Positions 10,695-21,482 of a stretch of 25,058 nucleotides of DNA are shown piece after piece (position 1 is the stretch's first letter; each line of letters begins with the position of its first letter). This DNA comes from Micractinium sp. NFX-FRZ. Lineage: Eukaryota > Chlorophyta > Trebouxiophyceae > Chlorellales > Chlorellaceae. Made by a program: the position numbers and the translations under genes. Location of the stretch: positions 1-25,058 of the forward strand of contig JAPTJF010000643.1 in assembly GCA_029339195.1 (NCBI GenBank), written 5' to 3'. A model generated the notes under the pieces. It searched no databases. It saw nothing but the letters and a program-made list of their open reading frames with translations, and was not told the DNA's origin.

Positions 10695-11503
10695 TGCTGC
10701 TGCTGGCGCTGCCGGTACTGTGTGTATTTCGGGGGATGCTGGTACTGCTGCCCCTTCTCTCCCTCCCCTTCCTCCTCCTCCTCCTCTTCCTCCTGCTGGT
10801 GAAATGGCAGCGCCTCCTCCCCCTGTTCCTCGGCTTCGTGCTGCTGGAACTGCAGAGCCTCCTCTTCTTCCTCCTCCTCTTCCTCCTCCTCTCCCTGCTG
10901 CCCTTGCTGGCCGTACTGAAGCTGCTTCTTGTGCTCCTGGCGCTCCTGGTAGTGCTGCTGCTGCAGGCCATCAAAACGCTGCTGGCTGTGCTGCGGGCGC
11001 TGCCACAAGCGCTGCTGCTGGATCAAGTGCTGCCGCTGTGCGCCAAAACGTGGCATGCCAGCAACCTGGCCCTCCTCCTCGTCTTCATCATCCTCCTCCT
11101 GCTGGAAAGGAGGCTGCTGCCGCTGGATCGGCAGGCCACCAAACTGCTGCCTGCTCAGAAGCGTGCCCTGCCGCAGTGCCCCCAGGCCTGGCGGGCCAGC
11201 CTTCTCCTCTCCTCCCTCCTCATAGTCATCATAACTTCTGCCCTGCCAGAAGGCCGCACGCTGCCCAAGCAGATGCCGCTGCTGCTGGGTCGAGCGAATC
11301 ACAGTCTGGTCCCTCGCACGCAGCGGCAAGCCGTTTGCCAGCAGGCCGCCGCGAGCCGCCTGCTGCCCAGCAAGCTGCTGCCTGCCTGGACCTTCCGCAA
11401 AGGTCAGCTGTCTGCGCCCCCCCTCTGCCAGATCAGCATTAAGCTCATCTACGCGGAATGACTGCGCAGCCTTCAGGCGGTTCCTATGTGGAGACGGCTC
11501 CAT
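9166..11503 (-). CDS. Gln/Glu-rich coiled-coil protein, at least two exons
   Basis: The first exon runs from ATG 11503 (context GCCGCCATGG, close to an ideal eukaryotic start) to about 10118. The last exon is 9576-9166, preceded by a good pyrimidine tract and CAG. Joined this way the product is 598 aa. Residues 60-270 are Gln-rich with several Glu runs, followed by long poly-Gln blocks near 260-290. A heptad-like stretch follows ('LEGLQRENAELRQQLQDM', about residues 320-340), then an Ala/Gly-rich linker. The final exon looks folded, with 'VPLYLHHVCLP', 'RQSTRVYLCLEQLQAVHDD' and a basic C-terminal helix. I recognise no family. The donor is uncertain: AGG|GTGCTC at 10118 is in phase, but others nearby are too. 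ATG 11611 is an alternative upstream start. Function unknown; the composition suggests a scaffold or regulatory role, an inference only. Confidence 0.7.
9647..9980. repeat. Tandem repeat (162-164 base period) with AGCAC satellite, in an intron
   Basis: CTTCTG followed by TTGAGGG-like sequence recurs at 9647, 9809 and 9973, spacings of 162 and 164. The first two copies also share 'ACAGAGGGCAG' and 'CATGCCTTG' at matching offsets; the third copy is only a short partial. Between them are imperfect AGCAC/GGCAC pentamer runs (9747-9805, 9860-9895, 9940-9967). The whole block lies inside the predicted intron of the coiled-coil gene. Confidence 0.75.
10640..10705. repeat. CTG/CAG trinucleotide tract coding poly-Gln
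   Basis: Roughly 22 CTG units on the plus strand, interrupted by TTC and read as CAG on the minus strand, give two poly-Gln blocks split by one Lys in the coiled-coil protein. Long antisense frames rich in Leu or Ala/Pro on the plus strand are by-products of this tract. Confidence 0.9.
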
Positions 11504-12704
11504 GGCGGCTGGTGGGTGCTGGCTGCTGTTCACCGAAGGTTGGGAAACCACAGGACCGGAAGCCAATCTGTATGGACGTGGGCACTGTGGGCAGATAGTC
11601 AGGCGCTGCATCTAGGGCGCAGCGTGCTGCGAACGAGGGAGGCTTGCAGGGCTGCCGCCATCGGAAGAGCGGCCGCAGCGGCTGGCACCGTTCCACTGCT
11701 CCTGCTGCTGCCAGCCCAGGCTGCGCTTACTGTAGCCCTTGAATCTCTTGCCAGTCGTTATACCATCACACAATCACTAGGCCTCACCCAGACGGCGTTC
11801 GCCTCTGCAGCTCGGAGCAGGAGCGGCTTCGGCAGCCAGGCGAGAGTAGTTACCAGGTCCTGGCGCTGGCCTGCTGAAGCTCCTGAGCACAGGGGGAAGC
11901 TGCGAGTCGGCAGCACTGGATAAAACCTTCGGTGTGGCAAAGGTGGCCCAGAGTCAACCGAGGCACTGGCCCCTTGCGTTTATGGGCAGCGAGGGCGGAT
12001 CGGGGGCACTGGGGTGGCTGGGCGAGGAGCTGACGTGGAGCTGGCATGGCGCGCGGCTGCAGCAACTGCGGCTGCAGCAGCTGTTGCTGGCAGCAAGTTG
12101 GTTGTTGCGCTTGCACTTCGGTCTACACCATACCTGTGTGCTGGTATCATGAAAGTGTATATAATGGGTGAGGTCACGTGGAGCTACCAGCAATACAGCA
12201 GCTATATACAAGTGGCGGGTGCCGGGGCCTTCACCGTTCCCGCTCCGGCGGTCCAATGCCAGTCCAAGGTCGGGTTGGCAAGGCAGTCATCATCTAGCTC
12301 ATCAACCAATACTTAGTTTCTTGGCCTTAACCACCCATTGAATGCAGAATCGGACTTATGTGGTTGGCGCCCCTGAGTGCCTGTGCCTGTGTTTGTGCTG
12401 GCGCTGGCTGCCGCACGCCGCGTCTGTATCACCAGCACCCACTAGGCACGGCCGTCACCTTGTGGATATAGCCGCGGCAAGGCATTGCTCCAGTCAATCA
12501 CTGTAACGCAGAGCACGCTTGCTGTCCCGAAAGCCAGCAGAAACTGCACCCAGGGGCGGTGCCTGGGCCCCCGCTGTGGTCGCTGCGTGGGTGGCGGCAG
12601 CTGCTCATTTAAGGCGCGCCATGCGCTTGCTCCGCCTGTCTCCTCATCCTCACCGCCCGGCTACACATATTCTAACGAGCTTCTGGCAGCTCTGAAGGGC
12701 AGCA
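11504..12704. promoter_or_regulatory. Divergent promoter region between the coiled-coil gene and paralogue B
   Basis: This 1.2 kb lies between two genes transcribed away from each other. It has TATATAAT at 12158-12165, a palindromic CACGTG box at 12175-12180 and TATATA at 12203-12208. TTTAAGG occurs at about 12608, some 95 bases before the paralogue B start. The stronger TATA-like sites are about 500 bases upstream of that start, so either the 5' UTR is long (possibly with an intron) or these sites serve another transcript. No coding exon was recognised. Confidence 0.45.
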
Positions 12705-15441
12705 ATGGCTGAACAGTTCTTCAAGAAGCTGGTGCCCGGGTGAGTGGGCCCCGCCGTTGACCGGCCTGCTGCCGGCCGGTGTAAGCACCAACCGCATAAT
12801 TGCGTTGGCTGACTGCTGCCGGCCCCTGTCACGGTGGCACGCCTCCCCTCCCCGCAGCGGTGTGAGCGACGAGGCCAAGGCCGACGGCGAGAGGCTTGGG
12901 GCCCAGCTGGGGCAGAACAAGTTTGTGGCGGGAGGCGAGGCCCCCATCAAGGATGACGCGGTGCTGGTGAGGGGGCGGGCGGGTTCTGGCGGGTTTGGGG
13001 CGGGCGAGCGTGCCGGGGCGGCGGTTGGAGCCGGCCGGCACAACACGTGCTTGCCTTGGCTTGATTCAGCTGCCTGCTAATCCCTGCAATAGTTGGATAG
13101 AAAGCTCTCCTCCGCCTGCAGTCATTCCTCTCATGTTCTGGGCCCACCTCCCTTGTGCTGCCTCCCCTCAACCTGCCGCCATGCCGCGCTGTCCCGCCCC
13201 TGCCTCGCACCCAACACCTTCTGCCTTTGCTAAGCATGCCCTTTCCCTGCTCCGTCCCTCTGCCTCCCCCAGGTCATCAAGGCACGGCTGACCCGCAGCC
13301 TGGTGCACATGTCCAGCACACAGCAGGTGCTGGGGCTCAAGCTGGCGGCGGCGCTGGACAACCCGCTGCTGCCCGACTGCGTCTGCTACCCAGGCCTGCT
13401 TGACCTGCTGCAGAGGACCGTGCTGGACCCCACCCCTCAGAGCCTGCAGCAGGCACTGGACGCCTGTGCTGCCGCCCTGGCTGCTGAGGAACTGCGCGAC
13501 CTGCTGGTCCTGCTCGTCTTCATCTCCTGCTGCGCGCGCATGCAGCTCACCCCGCTGCTTGAGGCAGCGCTGCCCAAGATGGGCGCTTCTGCCGCCACCC
13601 ACCGCTCTGTGGCCGACGCCAACGCCGCGGCCAACCACGTGACCGACGCGACCTCCCTGCCCGCCGCCGACGCCATCTTCCGCCGAGGTGGGTGGTTGGC
13701 GGGGTGGGGTGGCAGGGTCGCAGGTGTCTTGCGCCTGGTGCAAGGCAGCACTTGAGTGCACAGCGGTGACTGTCAAGCACGGCCCGATTCCAGCCGATTA
13801 TCGCCAGCGCCCCTGTACACTCGTTTCACCCGCTCACTGCAGCATCTCTGACCCCTGATCGTCACCGCATACCTGCTGCCCCCACCTGGCTTCTCCCTCC
13901 GCGCAGGGCCCATGGGCCTGGGGCCCGATGAGGCGCTGACCCAGTTTGAGGACGCCAAGGCCCAGTGCGTGGACTACGCCGACCGCTGCGGCCCCCGCGG
14001 CCACAACAACTACCCCAACTGGGGGGCCGACAACTCCTTCGTTTACACCGCCTCTGGCCAGATCAAGATGTACAAGGGCATCTTTGTGTCGACCAAGGGC
14101 GGCGCGCTCCAGGTGGGCGGGCATCGCATGGGAGGGCGGGCAGGGGCAGCGAGCATGCGGAGTATACCGTGCTTGCAGGGACAGGTGGGGAAGAGGGAAA
14201 TCGTGCTGCTGTGGTTGGAGGTGGCAACTCTGCTGGTGGGGACCCACAGCTGATGATTCCCACCACCTCTCTCTCAATGGCTCCAGCATAGGCAGAGTGC
14301 CTATTCTGGCTTCCGCGCATCCAGGGCAGCCGTGACTCCAACTCCTCTCTCCGCACGGTGCCTCTCTGCCCCCTCCTGCAGGTCATGCGCAAGTTCCGCA
14401 TCCCGTTTGAGAAGGTGCTGGGCCACATTGCCACCCTGCGCAGCGCTGGCCTGGTGTGGAGCCCGTCCCAGCTGGAGGATGACGTGGCTGACTCCCTTGA
14501 CAACCTCAGCCGTGCCTGCAACCAGCTCACCGCCGGCTGCTACGTGCTGGACCGGCACTGCAGCGGGGCGCTCAAGAACGCCGGCGGCGGAGGTGAGGGG
14601 GCAGGGCGATTTGGAGAGGTGGTCCCACAGGGATCAGTCAATTGTGCTGCAGACTAGCAAGGTAGCCTGCCAGCTGCTGTTAGGCACACGCCTGCTATGC
14701 TTTTTTGCTGCTCAGTATACCTCACTCCTCGCTCCCCTTGTTCATGCAGGTTTTCTCAAGGAGTTCATCATCGGCTCCGCTGACCTGATCACCCAGCTGC
14801 AAACGTTCATCCGCCCAAGCGTCACCTGCCCCTCCTCCATGTACCTGGGGCGCGAAGGCACCATGGCGGTGCAGGTGCAGCAGGCGACTGGCGACATCGC
14901 CGACACTCGCGCGGACACCAAGCAGAACCTGGCCGTGACACTGGAGCTGCGCGCGCTGATGCTGGAGGCGTGAGTGCGGTCGGATGGCCTGGGCAGTCCT
15001 GCCGCTGCCGTTCGTTGGTCGTGCTTGTGCTAAGCTTCACCCGTGCTGCATGTTGCACCTCTCACCCACCAACACACTGTGCCTTCTCACTGTTGCAGGC
15101 TGCAGCGGCAGCAGCAGCCGCTGCCGCCTGTGCACTGGCAGCAGCAGCAGCCCAGCGGCGCAGACATGGGACGCGAGAATGCTGTGGCAGGGCCTTTCGG
15201 GTGAGGCCGGGGCGGTTGTTGAGGGTTGTCATGCGAGTACTCAGGGCACTGCGCTAGCGCTGTGGGGCATCTGTGGCTGTGCAGGCCTTGGCGCTGGGCT
15301 GCCCACCTGCTTGCCCGCCGCCCCCTGCTGCTTGCTGACCTCCTCTTGCTTTCTTTGCCCTCTCTTCATGGGTGCAGGGAACTGAGCCTCAACGCCCGCG
15401 CCACCCCTGCGCAGCGCACGCCAAGCTTCTCATACAAGTGA
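12705..15441 (+). CDS. Unrecognised helical protein, paralogue B, eight exons
   Basis: Exons are 12705-12739, 12858-12966, 13273-13687, 13907-14112, 14382-14592, 14750-14969, 15099-15200 and 15378-15441, giving 453 aa. All introns are GT-AG with good donors, mostly GTGAG or GTGGG. It is the paralogue of the minus-strand gene at 4249-7424: exon 5 is 211 bases in both, and the seven intron phases are identical. The N-terminus 'MAEQFFKKLVPG' is short and has no clear targeting signal. The body is largely helical and rich in Ala, Leu and Asp. A 'CGPRGHNNYPNWGADNSF' loop in exon 4 is less conserved than the 'SGQIKMYKGIF' strand that follows. The tail is Gln/Pro-rich then 'GRENAVAGPFG', ending in 'TPSFSYK'. 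I do not recognise the family and assign no function. A UGUAA signal lies about 610 bases after the stop. Confidence 0.92.
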
Positions 15442-16052
15442 TGAACCACCACGGCCGGCGCCTGTAGACGTGCTGAGCTTGCCCGCCTCTGCCTGCGCTG
15501 CTGCCGCGCAAGCGGCGTGCCTGCAGGCTAGCAGCGCTGATACTGCCGCCCCAAGCGGCGTCTGATCCTCTTGGGTTGGCAGCTGCTCCAGCCTCAACAT
15601 CAGGCGCCCACACCTCCGCTCATTCCCCGCTCCGCGGCCGATCCTGCCGGCACCAGGGGCCGCACCGTCTGGAGGATCCCTCGGTAGTATCCCCCTCTTT
15701 CGCTCTCTATGGCCTCCGCTGCTTGCTTTCTGGGTACGCCCTCCAGCTCACGCTCTTCTGTCCCTTGCGCGCTCCATGACCGCCCGTGCAAGCGCCTCGG
15801 CCTGGCCAGCCATCGCCTCAGGAAGCCCGCACAGTACCCCCTCAGTACCCTCGTAGTACCCCATGAGCAGCAATTGACTTTCTATAAACTTCAAGCAGAA
15901 GGCATGCCTCGCCTTCTTCATTCGCCCCCTCTGCCATAGCCCTTCCGCAAGCCTTGCGCGCCGCCCCCACGATGTCCTCTAATTTCCCTTGTTCTGCCCT
16001 CAACACCCCCAAGCTGGTGCCCTGGCCGGGACCTTTACACCCCTTACCTAAA

Positions 16053-16057
16053 TGTAA
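16053..16057 (+). terminator. Candidate UGUAA polyadenylation signal of paralogue B
   Basis: This is the first TGTAA noticed on the plus strand after the stop at 15441. It implies a 3' UTR of about 630 bases, which is long but usual for green algae. Confidence 0.45.
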
Positions 16058-16061
16058 TTCT

Positions 16062-16142
16062 CTGTTCTGCCTTCCACGTCGGCTCTCGCTCGAACCCGCA
16101 CGTGGCGGCACCCTGGCGCTGCAACGTGTGCCACCACCCCCT
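16062..16142 (+). repeat. Short dispersed element, copy 1
   Basis: About 80 bases closely match 20684-20762, with one 4-base and one 1-base gap. In a common frame both copies read 'AFHVGSR', then 'HVAA', then 'WR.N', and several differences are third-position changes. This copy also encodes 'WRCNVCHHP', which copy 2 has lost. It starts a few bases after the UGUAA signal of paralogue B. Confidence 0.7.
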
Positions 16143-17980
16143 GCCCTGCTATGCCTCGCCCTGTCCTGCCCTAGCCTGTGATTGCTTTGCTACATGTTCT
16201 TTTCTGGACTGTTCAATCCTCCAGCCCGCGCTTCATGCTGCCGATGAGCAACACACACCGCCCCGTGCCCTCCTCCAAATGCTGCTATATGTGTGAGATT
16301 TGACTTGATATGCTGTCGAACCTCAATGTGTGTTCGTTTCAAATACATTGAAGTGGCCACAATTAAACAAACAAATAGCAGGAGGCATGGCGGGAGCACC
16401 GGGATTTAGTGCAGTGGTGTTGAGCATATGCCTGCCGCGGCACATCGCTACTCCGGTAGAGCTGGCGGCCGCCCTGCATGCTTATGATGTTGCCGTTGCA
16501 CAACCACTGGCTGCGCTGGTGTTGGGAGCGCCGCTTCATACATCCCACTGGAGTGTGCTACAAAACGAATAGTGCGGCAGGGGAGGGGTGCACAGAGCAG
16601 GGGAGGCGCTAATCAACTTCGTACGACAGGCACAGGCATGACATGCAAGGGTTGGGAAAGAGATTAACACAACCCAACTGCCACAAAGCAATGAGATGGC
16701 AGGGAGCATGTGCAGCGCGCACCCTCGGCTGCTGCTTACCTTGGGAAAGAATGGCGGTGGCATGCGCATCGGCATGCAGCGCGCCGGGGGGGAGGCAAGG
16801 CAGGCACCGTGTCGTGCGACGACTGCAGGGCAGCGTGGCATGGGATGCAGGTGGCAGCCAGGTGCGCAGCCTCAGATTCCGTCAAACATGACCCGCCAGG
16901 TGCGTGCTAATGCTGGTGGCGCACGGGGGTGGTCACGTGCCACACCTGGGCAGGCAGGGTCCCGCAGTCAGGTAAGTCACAGTGGCAGCGCACGTGACGA
17001 CGTCACTGAGCTGGCTTGCTGCCCACGTGTGCCGCCGCTGCTGCTGCATGTGCCTCCGCACTGGGCACCCAATTAACAATACCGCTGCAGCTTCAGCCGC
17101 CCGCACCTGGCAGGGCAGCGCACTTGGGGATTGCCGCAGCACCTGCCTGCACGCACTGTTGCTCTGCAGCCAGCGGGGTGGGGCGGGGCGGGGTGCGTGC
17201 GCCAGGTAATCTGTCAGTTGCAGGGAGGGAATGCGAAGGTACGCGCGGCGCCGGTGCTTGCGGTGATGCCTGCAGAGAAAAGCAGTGATGCCATAAGCCC
17301 AGGAGTGCACAAGGTCGGGAAGGAAGCAGGGTGGTGTTGGCAGGAGGAATCTGACGGCAAAGCGGGAGGAGCACGGCCAGGACTGTGTGAGCGGGCAGTG
17401 AAGTACTGGGCAACGTGAAGTCATGGAGCGCATGGGGGCGCACCTACGTGGTGTGTGGTGGGACACGGAAGGAGGGGCCGTGTGTGGACAGAAGGAAGGC
17501 GTGGTGCAGGGGCCCAGGGCGCAAGTTGCCACTTGCAGCCGGCCACCTGGCGCGCTAAACGAGAGCTATCCGCCACGGCGAGCTGGCATGCACGTGGGTT
17601 TGCCTGTTCAAAGCGGGTGCAACGGATATTGGAGGACAGCACAAGCTGCGCTTGGCTTAGGTGTGGGTAGCGTTGAGGGGTCGAGTAGGGTGGAGGAGGG
17701 GCAGGCAGGGCCTCCGTGGGGCATACACAGAACCGAGAGCGTCGGTGGCAGCATGCGGCCGTCCCTTCATCTGTTAGGCAGCTTTCCTGCTGGCCATTCT
17801 CCAGTGGACGCATCTATGCTTCAGTAACCACCTGGCTGCATGCACTGTGGCGTGCAAGTGCTGGGGGAAGAAGCAGCAGGGCAGAGGGCAACAGCTGGTG
17901 GCGGCAGACGAGAGCGGCGGTAGCAGAGCGGCCCGCATGTCATCGGCAAGCCTAGCCCGACTGTCATCGGCAGCACGCCT

Positions 17981-18006
17981 AGATCCTTACTGCACAGTAA
18001 GGATCT
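17981..18006. repeat. Perfect 12-base inverted repeat
   Basis: AGATCCTTACTG and its exact complement flank a 2-base centre (CA). It is preceded by two direct copies of TGTCATCGGCA at 17939 and 17962. Base composition falls just to the right. It could be a cruciform, a dimer binding site or a footprint left by a mobile element. Confidence 0.85.
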
Positions 18007-19683
18007 ACTCTATCACATGAACTCGCCAGGCCGGCATGACAACTTTCGAAGGAGGCGAAGTAAGCGCCGAAATTGTGTGCCGATCGCCTGAAAAATCTGA
18101 GATTCTGAGCTTCTGGTTCGGAAATGGTCGCGGCAGTGCGCAAAGAGCCTGCCCAACTCTTCGCTGCTGCGCCGTGCTGCGCTGGCGGTGCAGCCTCCCG
18201 CCCAGGCCCTGAGACGGCATGCTCGATTTTCCTGCGCTTTGCAAGGCACCGCATGGGGACTCAACGTGATGGGCGCCCTGAAAGTTGCACTCAGAGCCCT
18301 AGAAGTAGGCCGAGCGGCTGTCGTGCGTGACTGCGTGCCTAGCGACTTCCATTGATAATATATGTTCCTTCAAGTCAACGGAGGTGCTCCGCCGGCCTGC
18401 CGAGCTTGTGCGCCATACCATTCACCCGGCTCGCTCGTTTTGCGGACTGTTCAACAAGTTGCCGGCACTGGTGATCGCGTGCACCCTCTATTCAGGAAGC
18501 GCGGCTAGCTGTAGGCACGGACCACTGTGTAGGGTGAGCTGAGGCCCACCCTGCACCCCGCCGCTGCTGCCGTTGCTCGCTGCCGCAGCGGCCACTCTTA
18601 ATGGTCTCATTGTACGCCGGGCAGGCTGGCCGTGGTCTGATGCCACTGCCTCTGCGGACCCTGTGTCCAGCGTCCCCTTCCGCCCTTTAATCCCTGCAGA
18701 ACGAGTACGGCGCGTGCACGTGCCTATGCCTACTCTGGCTGTCACATCTGTGCCCCTTCCGGCCCTCAACCTGGTCCCTCCTGCGCTGACGTTGTGGCAC
18801 TTCCGCTGGTTGGCTCCTTCTTTGGTGTGGCGTCCCCTTGTCCCTTGCCTCTCATCTGCGTGTGCATGCCTGGATGGGGACTAGAGTTCAAGCTTGGGTG
18901 CAGACCTGCTGCCCCAACCGTTTGACTGCTGCAGCCTGCTCACGCGACCCGAGCAATCGCCGTCCCCTGCCCTTGCGCCTGCTCCTGCCCCAGCAAGTAG
19001 TGGATACAAGCTTATTGTTCATGTGCGCAGAAGCCTGCCATGCTGCCATATGCCATGCTGCAGTATGCCGTGGTGTGCGTCACCTCGCTGCGCCGATTGG
19101 CCCTGCTGTGCTGCACAGGTGCCACTTGCTCAGCTGCTCCCCATGCGCCTCCACTTAACTTCCCAGGTGCAGGAGCGCTTTGCTGCATGACCTCACCTTT
19201 CAAGCATCGCTTTTGTCGGGCCTTGCACGCCCGCAACCCTCTGCGCCCGTAGCAGCAGCGCTACCAGCAGGTGCGCTCCCGCTGTCATGCCTGCCGCTAC
19301 GCTGCTGCTTTGCGCACCGCGGCCCACGCATCCTTGGGTGTGAGCTTTGCCAGCTCGATTTGGGAGTCTCAACGCCCTGGGGCGTCCACCACGGAGGTGT
19401 GTTTGCGCTGTTGTTGGGGGCACTGGGATGCAGTGTGTGCATGTGTGTTGTGGCACGGCATGCCCCTGCTTGCCTGCCTGGCCCACTGCCAGCCCCCTTG
19501 CCTGCCTATCTGCCAGTGTGCCGGTCCACCCGCATGCCCCACATACGTGCCCTCCTGCCGGCAAGGCAGCAGCCTCACTTCAATGTCACATGTTGTATGT
19601 GTGCCACACTTTCTTTGCTCCACCCCCCAGCCCTTTTGCTCTGCCTGCCTGCCAGCCAGCCTAAGCCAGCCTAAGCCAGCCCA

Positions 19684-19714
<31 letters not shown>
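19684..19714 (+). repeat. (CCTG)n microsatellite
   Basis: Seven CCTG units plus CCT. It lies immediately before the putative acceptor at 19731-19732 and could serve as its pyrimidine-rich tract. Confidence 0.9.
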
Positions 19715-19732
19715 TATGTTGGTCACTTGCAG

Positions 19733-20816
19733 GACAAGACGCCGCACGCCAGATTCCAGAGGCAGCCATCCACAGCATGGCGGAGCGCCTGGCGGGGGCA
19801 GGCCACCGCTTGACAAGGTGGGCGGCGTGGCGTGGGGGCCTGTGGCGGGCGGATTAGGCGGTCGCCACTGCAAGTAATGCTTACTGCACCTTCCTCCGGG
19901 GGGCGGGGCATCGTGTGCTGGTGACGCTGATCTGTGCTTGAGTGGTGTCAATCACATGGGGAGGTGGGCATTGGCAGATAGGCAGTGCGGGCCTTCCTCC
20001 AGGCGCTGCTGGCGCAGGTTTGTGTGCGACAACGAGTCACATGTCCGGACCTGTGCCCCTCCAGGTCCAATCATGAATGCTCGTCTGTGTGAGTGCTCTT
20101 CCGTGCCTCATGCATGTCCGTCCCCGCAGGTGTGGTGTATGCAGCGTAACCTGGTTATCCTTGTGCTAGCCACAGCCTTCGTGCTGCCCCTCAGCTTCCC
20201 AAGGACCCACAATGCAACCTCGGGTGCGCGAGTGCTTTTGGGTTTGGGTTGGTGGCAGGTGTAGAGCTGCTGGATGCAGCGTGTGTGTGTGTGTGGGGGT
20301 GGGGGGGGCGGGGGGCTGGTGGAGGGGCAGGCGCACTGCTCAATCGAGCTAGGAGTGTACAGGACCTGTGGAGTTGCTAACATTGGCGCCGTCGGAGTGC
20401 ACATGACCCGTGAAGCGGCTGTGCACCCACCTTGGCACCCACCTTGAAACCATTTGCGGTGCGCGCCGGGCAGCACCGCTGTCCACATTCGGGCATGCCA
20501 CACCATGCCCGCCCTCACCCACTGGCTCTCTGTTCTTTGCTGACCCTCTTTGCTGTTGCCCTCGTTGCTCCCCTCCCACATGCTTCAGCGACGTCTCCTT
20601 GTATGCCCTGCTTGTGCGGGCGACCTGTGTGGAGCAACGTCCCCTGCGAGCCATCCAGGCCCCTCCTGCAATCAGCCATGTTCTGCCCTGCCTTCCATGT
20701 CGGCTCTCGGTTGCGCCTGCATGTGGCGGCATCATGGCGCCGCAACATGTTCCACCCCCCTGGATGCTGAGCGGGCGCGGCGCGCCGCCGTGGACTGCCA
20801 GGCGCTGCCCTGGCAG
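19733..20816 (+). CDS. Tentative upstream exons of the alpha/beta-hydrolase gene
   Basis: Three candidate exons fit splice signals and phase. The first, 19733-19817, is Gly/Pro-rich and ends in 'RPPLDK'. The second, 19982-20017, reads 'AVRAFLQALLAQ'. The third, about 20772-20816, ends in 'QALPWQ' at a strong CAG|GTGAGA donor. Together they resemble the helix after the HG loop and the stretch just before the 'VWVLD' strand in plant and cyanobacterial homologues. The third joins in phase to the clear exon at 21483. The expected GHSxGG nucleophile elbow and the oxyanion-hole HG motif were not found. The closest thing is 'HSLRAA' after a TAG acceptor at about 20170, which is speculative. No start codon is assigned. 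Confidence 0.35.
20281..20336 (+). repeat. (GT)7 followed by a G-rich run
   Basis: Seven GT units at 20281-20294 run into G-rich sequence with G8 and G6 blocks. It lies in the presumed intron of the hydrolase gene. Confidence 0.8.
20684..20762 (+). repeat. Short dispersed element, copy 2
   Basis: This is the partner of 16062-16142. The matching frame reads 'CPAFHVGSRLRLHVAASWRRN' in part and then meets a TGA at 20768. Copy 1 has cysteines where this copy has Arg and Phe, so this one looks degraded or is under different constraint. Confidence 0.7.
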
Positions 20817-21342
20817 GTGAGAGCTGGTGCGGCGTGCGTGCACGGAGCAGCCGGCCACCTCAACAGCCAAGGGCGCTGCATGCTGGCATGCCATGGTCGT
20901 TTTGCAGGTGGTCCCAATCAACACTGGCCACGGAGCACGCTGGCCAGCTTGCTGCCGCTTCCCATGTGTGTGGGCTGCCGCCACAGACGGCGCTCGGCTG
21001 GCCACCCTCCCCTCCCTTCCATCAACCCACACGTTGCGCTGCCATCACTTTGCTGCTTGCAGGGCCTGCTGTGGCTGCTGCACACCCGCCAAGTGCTGCT
21101 GCTGCTTGGGCGCATCCTCCTGCGGCTGCCCTACTTCTGCCTGGGCGGGTGGGTGGTAGCGCTGTCGGTGGGGGGCAAGCCTGCATAGGTGGAGTGGGCA
21201 GCTGTGAGGTCGCGGACAGTGCAGAGGGTAGGCCTCGTTTTTCCTGGGTTGGACGGGCGTGCCTGCTGACCCTGATTTTGCTTCTCCAAAATGCTGGGAC
21301 GACGCATCTGAGGCACACATTTGTGTTGCTGCAGCGCTGTTT

Positions 21343-21362
21343 AATGAATGAATGAATGAATG
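21343..21362 (+). repeat. (AATG)5 microsatellite
   Basis: Five perfect AATG units in the intron just upstream of the first clear hydrolase exon. Confidence 0.9.
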
Positions 21363-21482
21363 CCTGCTGACCCGCCTGCCCCTGCCATGCCCAAGGTAGC
21401 GGGATGCAGACATGCTGCCCTGCCCCACACCCTGCCTGTCCAGCCGCCCAACCCACTCCGCCCCGCCCCACACTCCCCACAG

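Larger units (their letters stand above)
15442..19732. other. Unresolved region right of paralogue B
   Basis: The left part, to about 16070, is probably the paralogue B 3' UTR. From 16330 to 17540 several strong splice-like signals occur: CAAG|GTAAGC on the minus strand at 16740/16739, CAG|GTAAGT on the plus strand at 16971/16972, and a pyrimidine-rich minus-strand acceptor near 17280. They could not be joined into a convincing gene on either strand. A plus-strand open frame with ATG at 17423 (134 aa) has no visible similarity. Right of 18100 there may be 5' exons of the hydrolase gene, for example ending at AGG|GTGAGC near 18533, but none could be confirmed. Confidence 0.4.

Noticed and set aside
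10201..11461. Plus-strand Ala/Pro-rich (413 aa) and Leu-rich (301 aa) open frames
   Set aside because: They are produced by reading the CAG/GAG tracts of the minus-strand coiled-coil gene backwards. Uniform Leu runs from CTG and CTC repeats are not convincing membrane segments.
16933..17532. 199-codon minus-strand open frame
   Set aside because: It has no similarity, starts without context and carries Cys/Pro/His-rich composition typical of chance frames in this DNA. Nearby splice-like sites could not be assembled into a gene.
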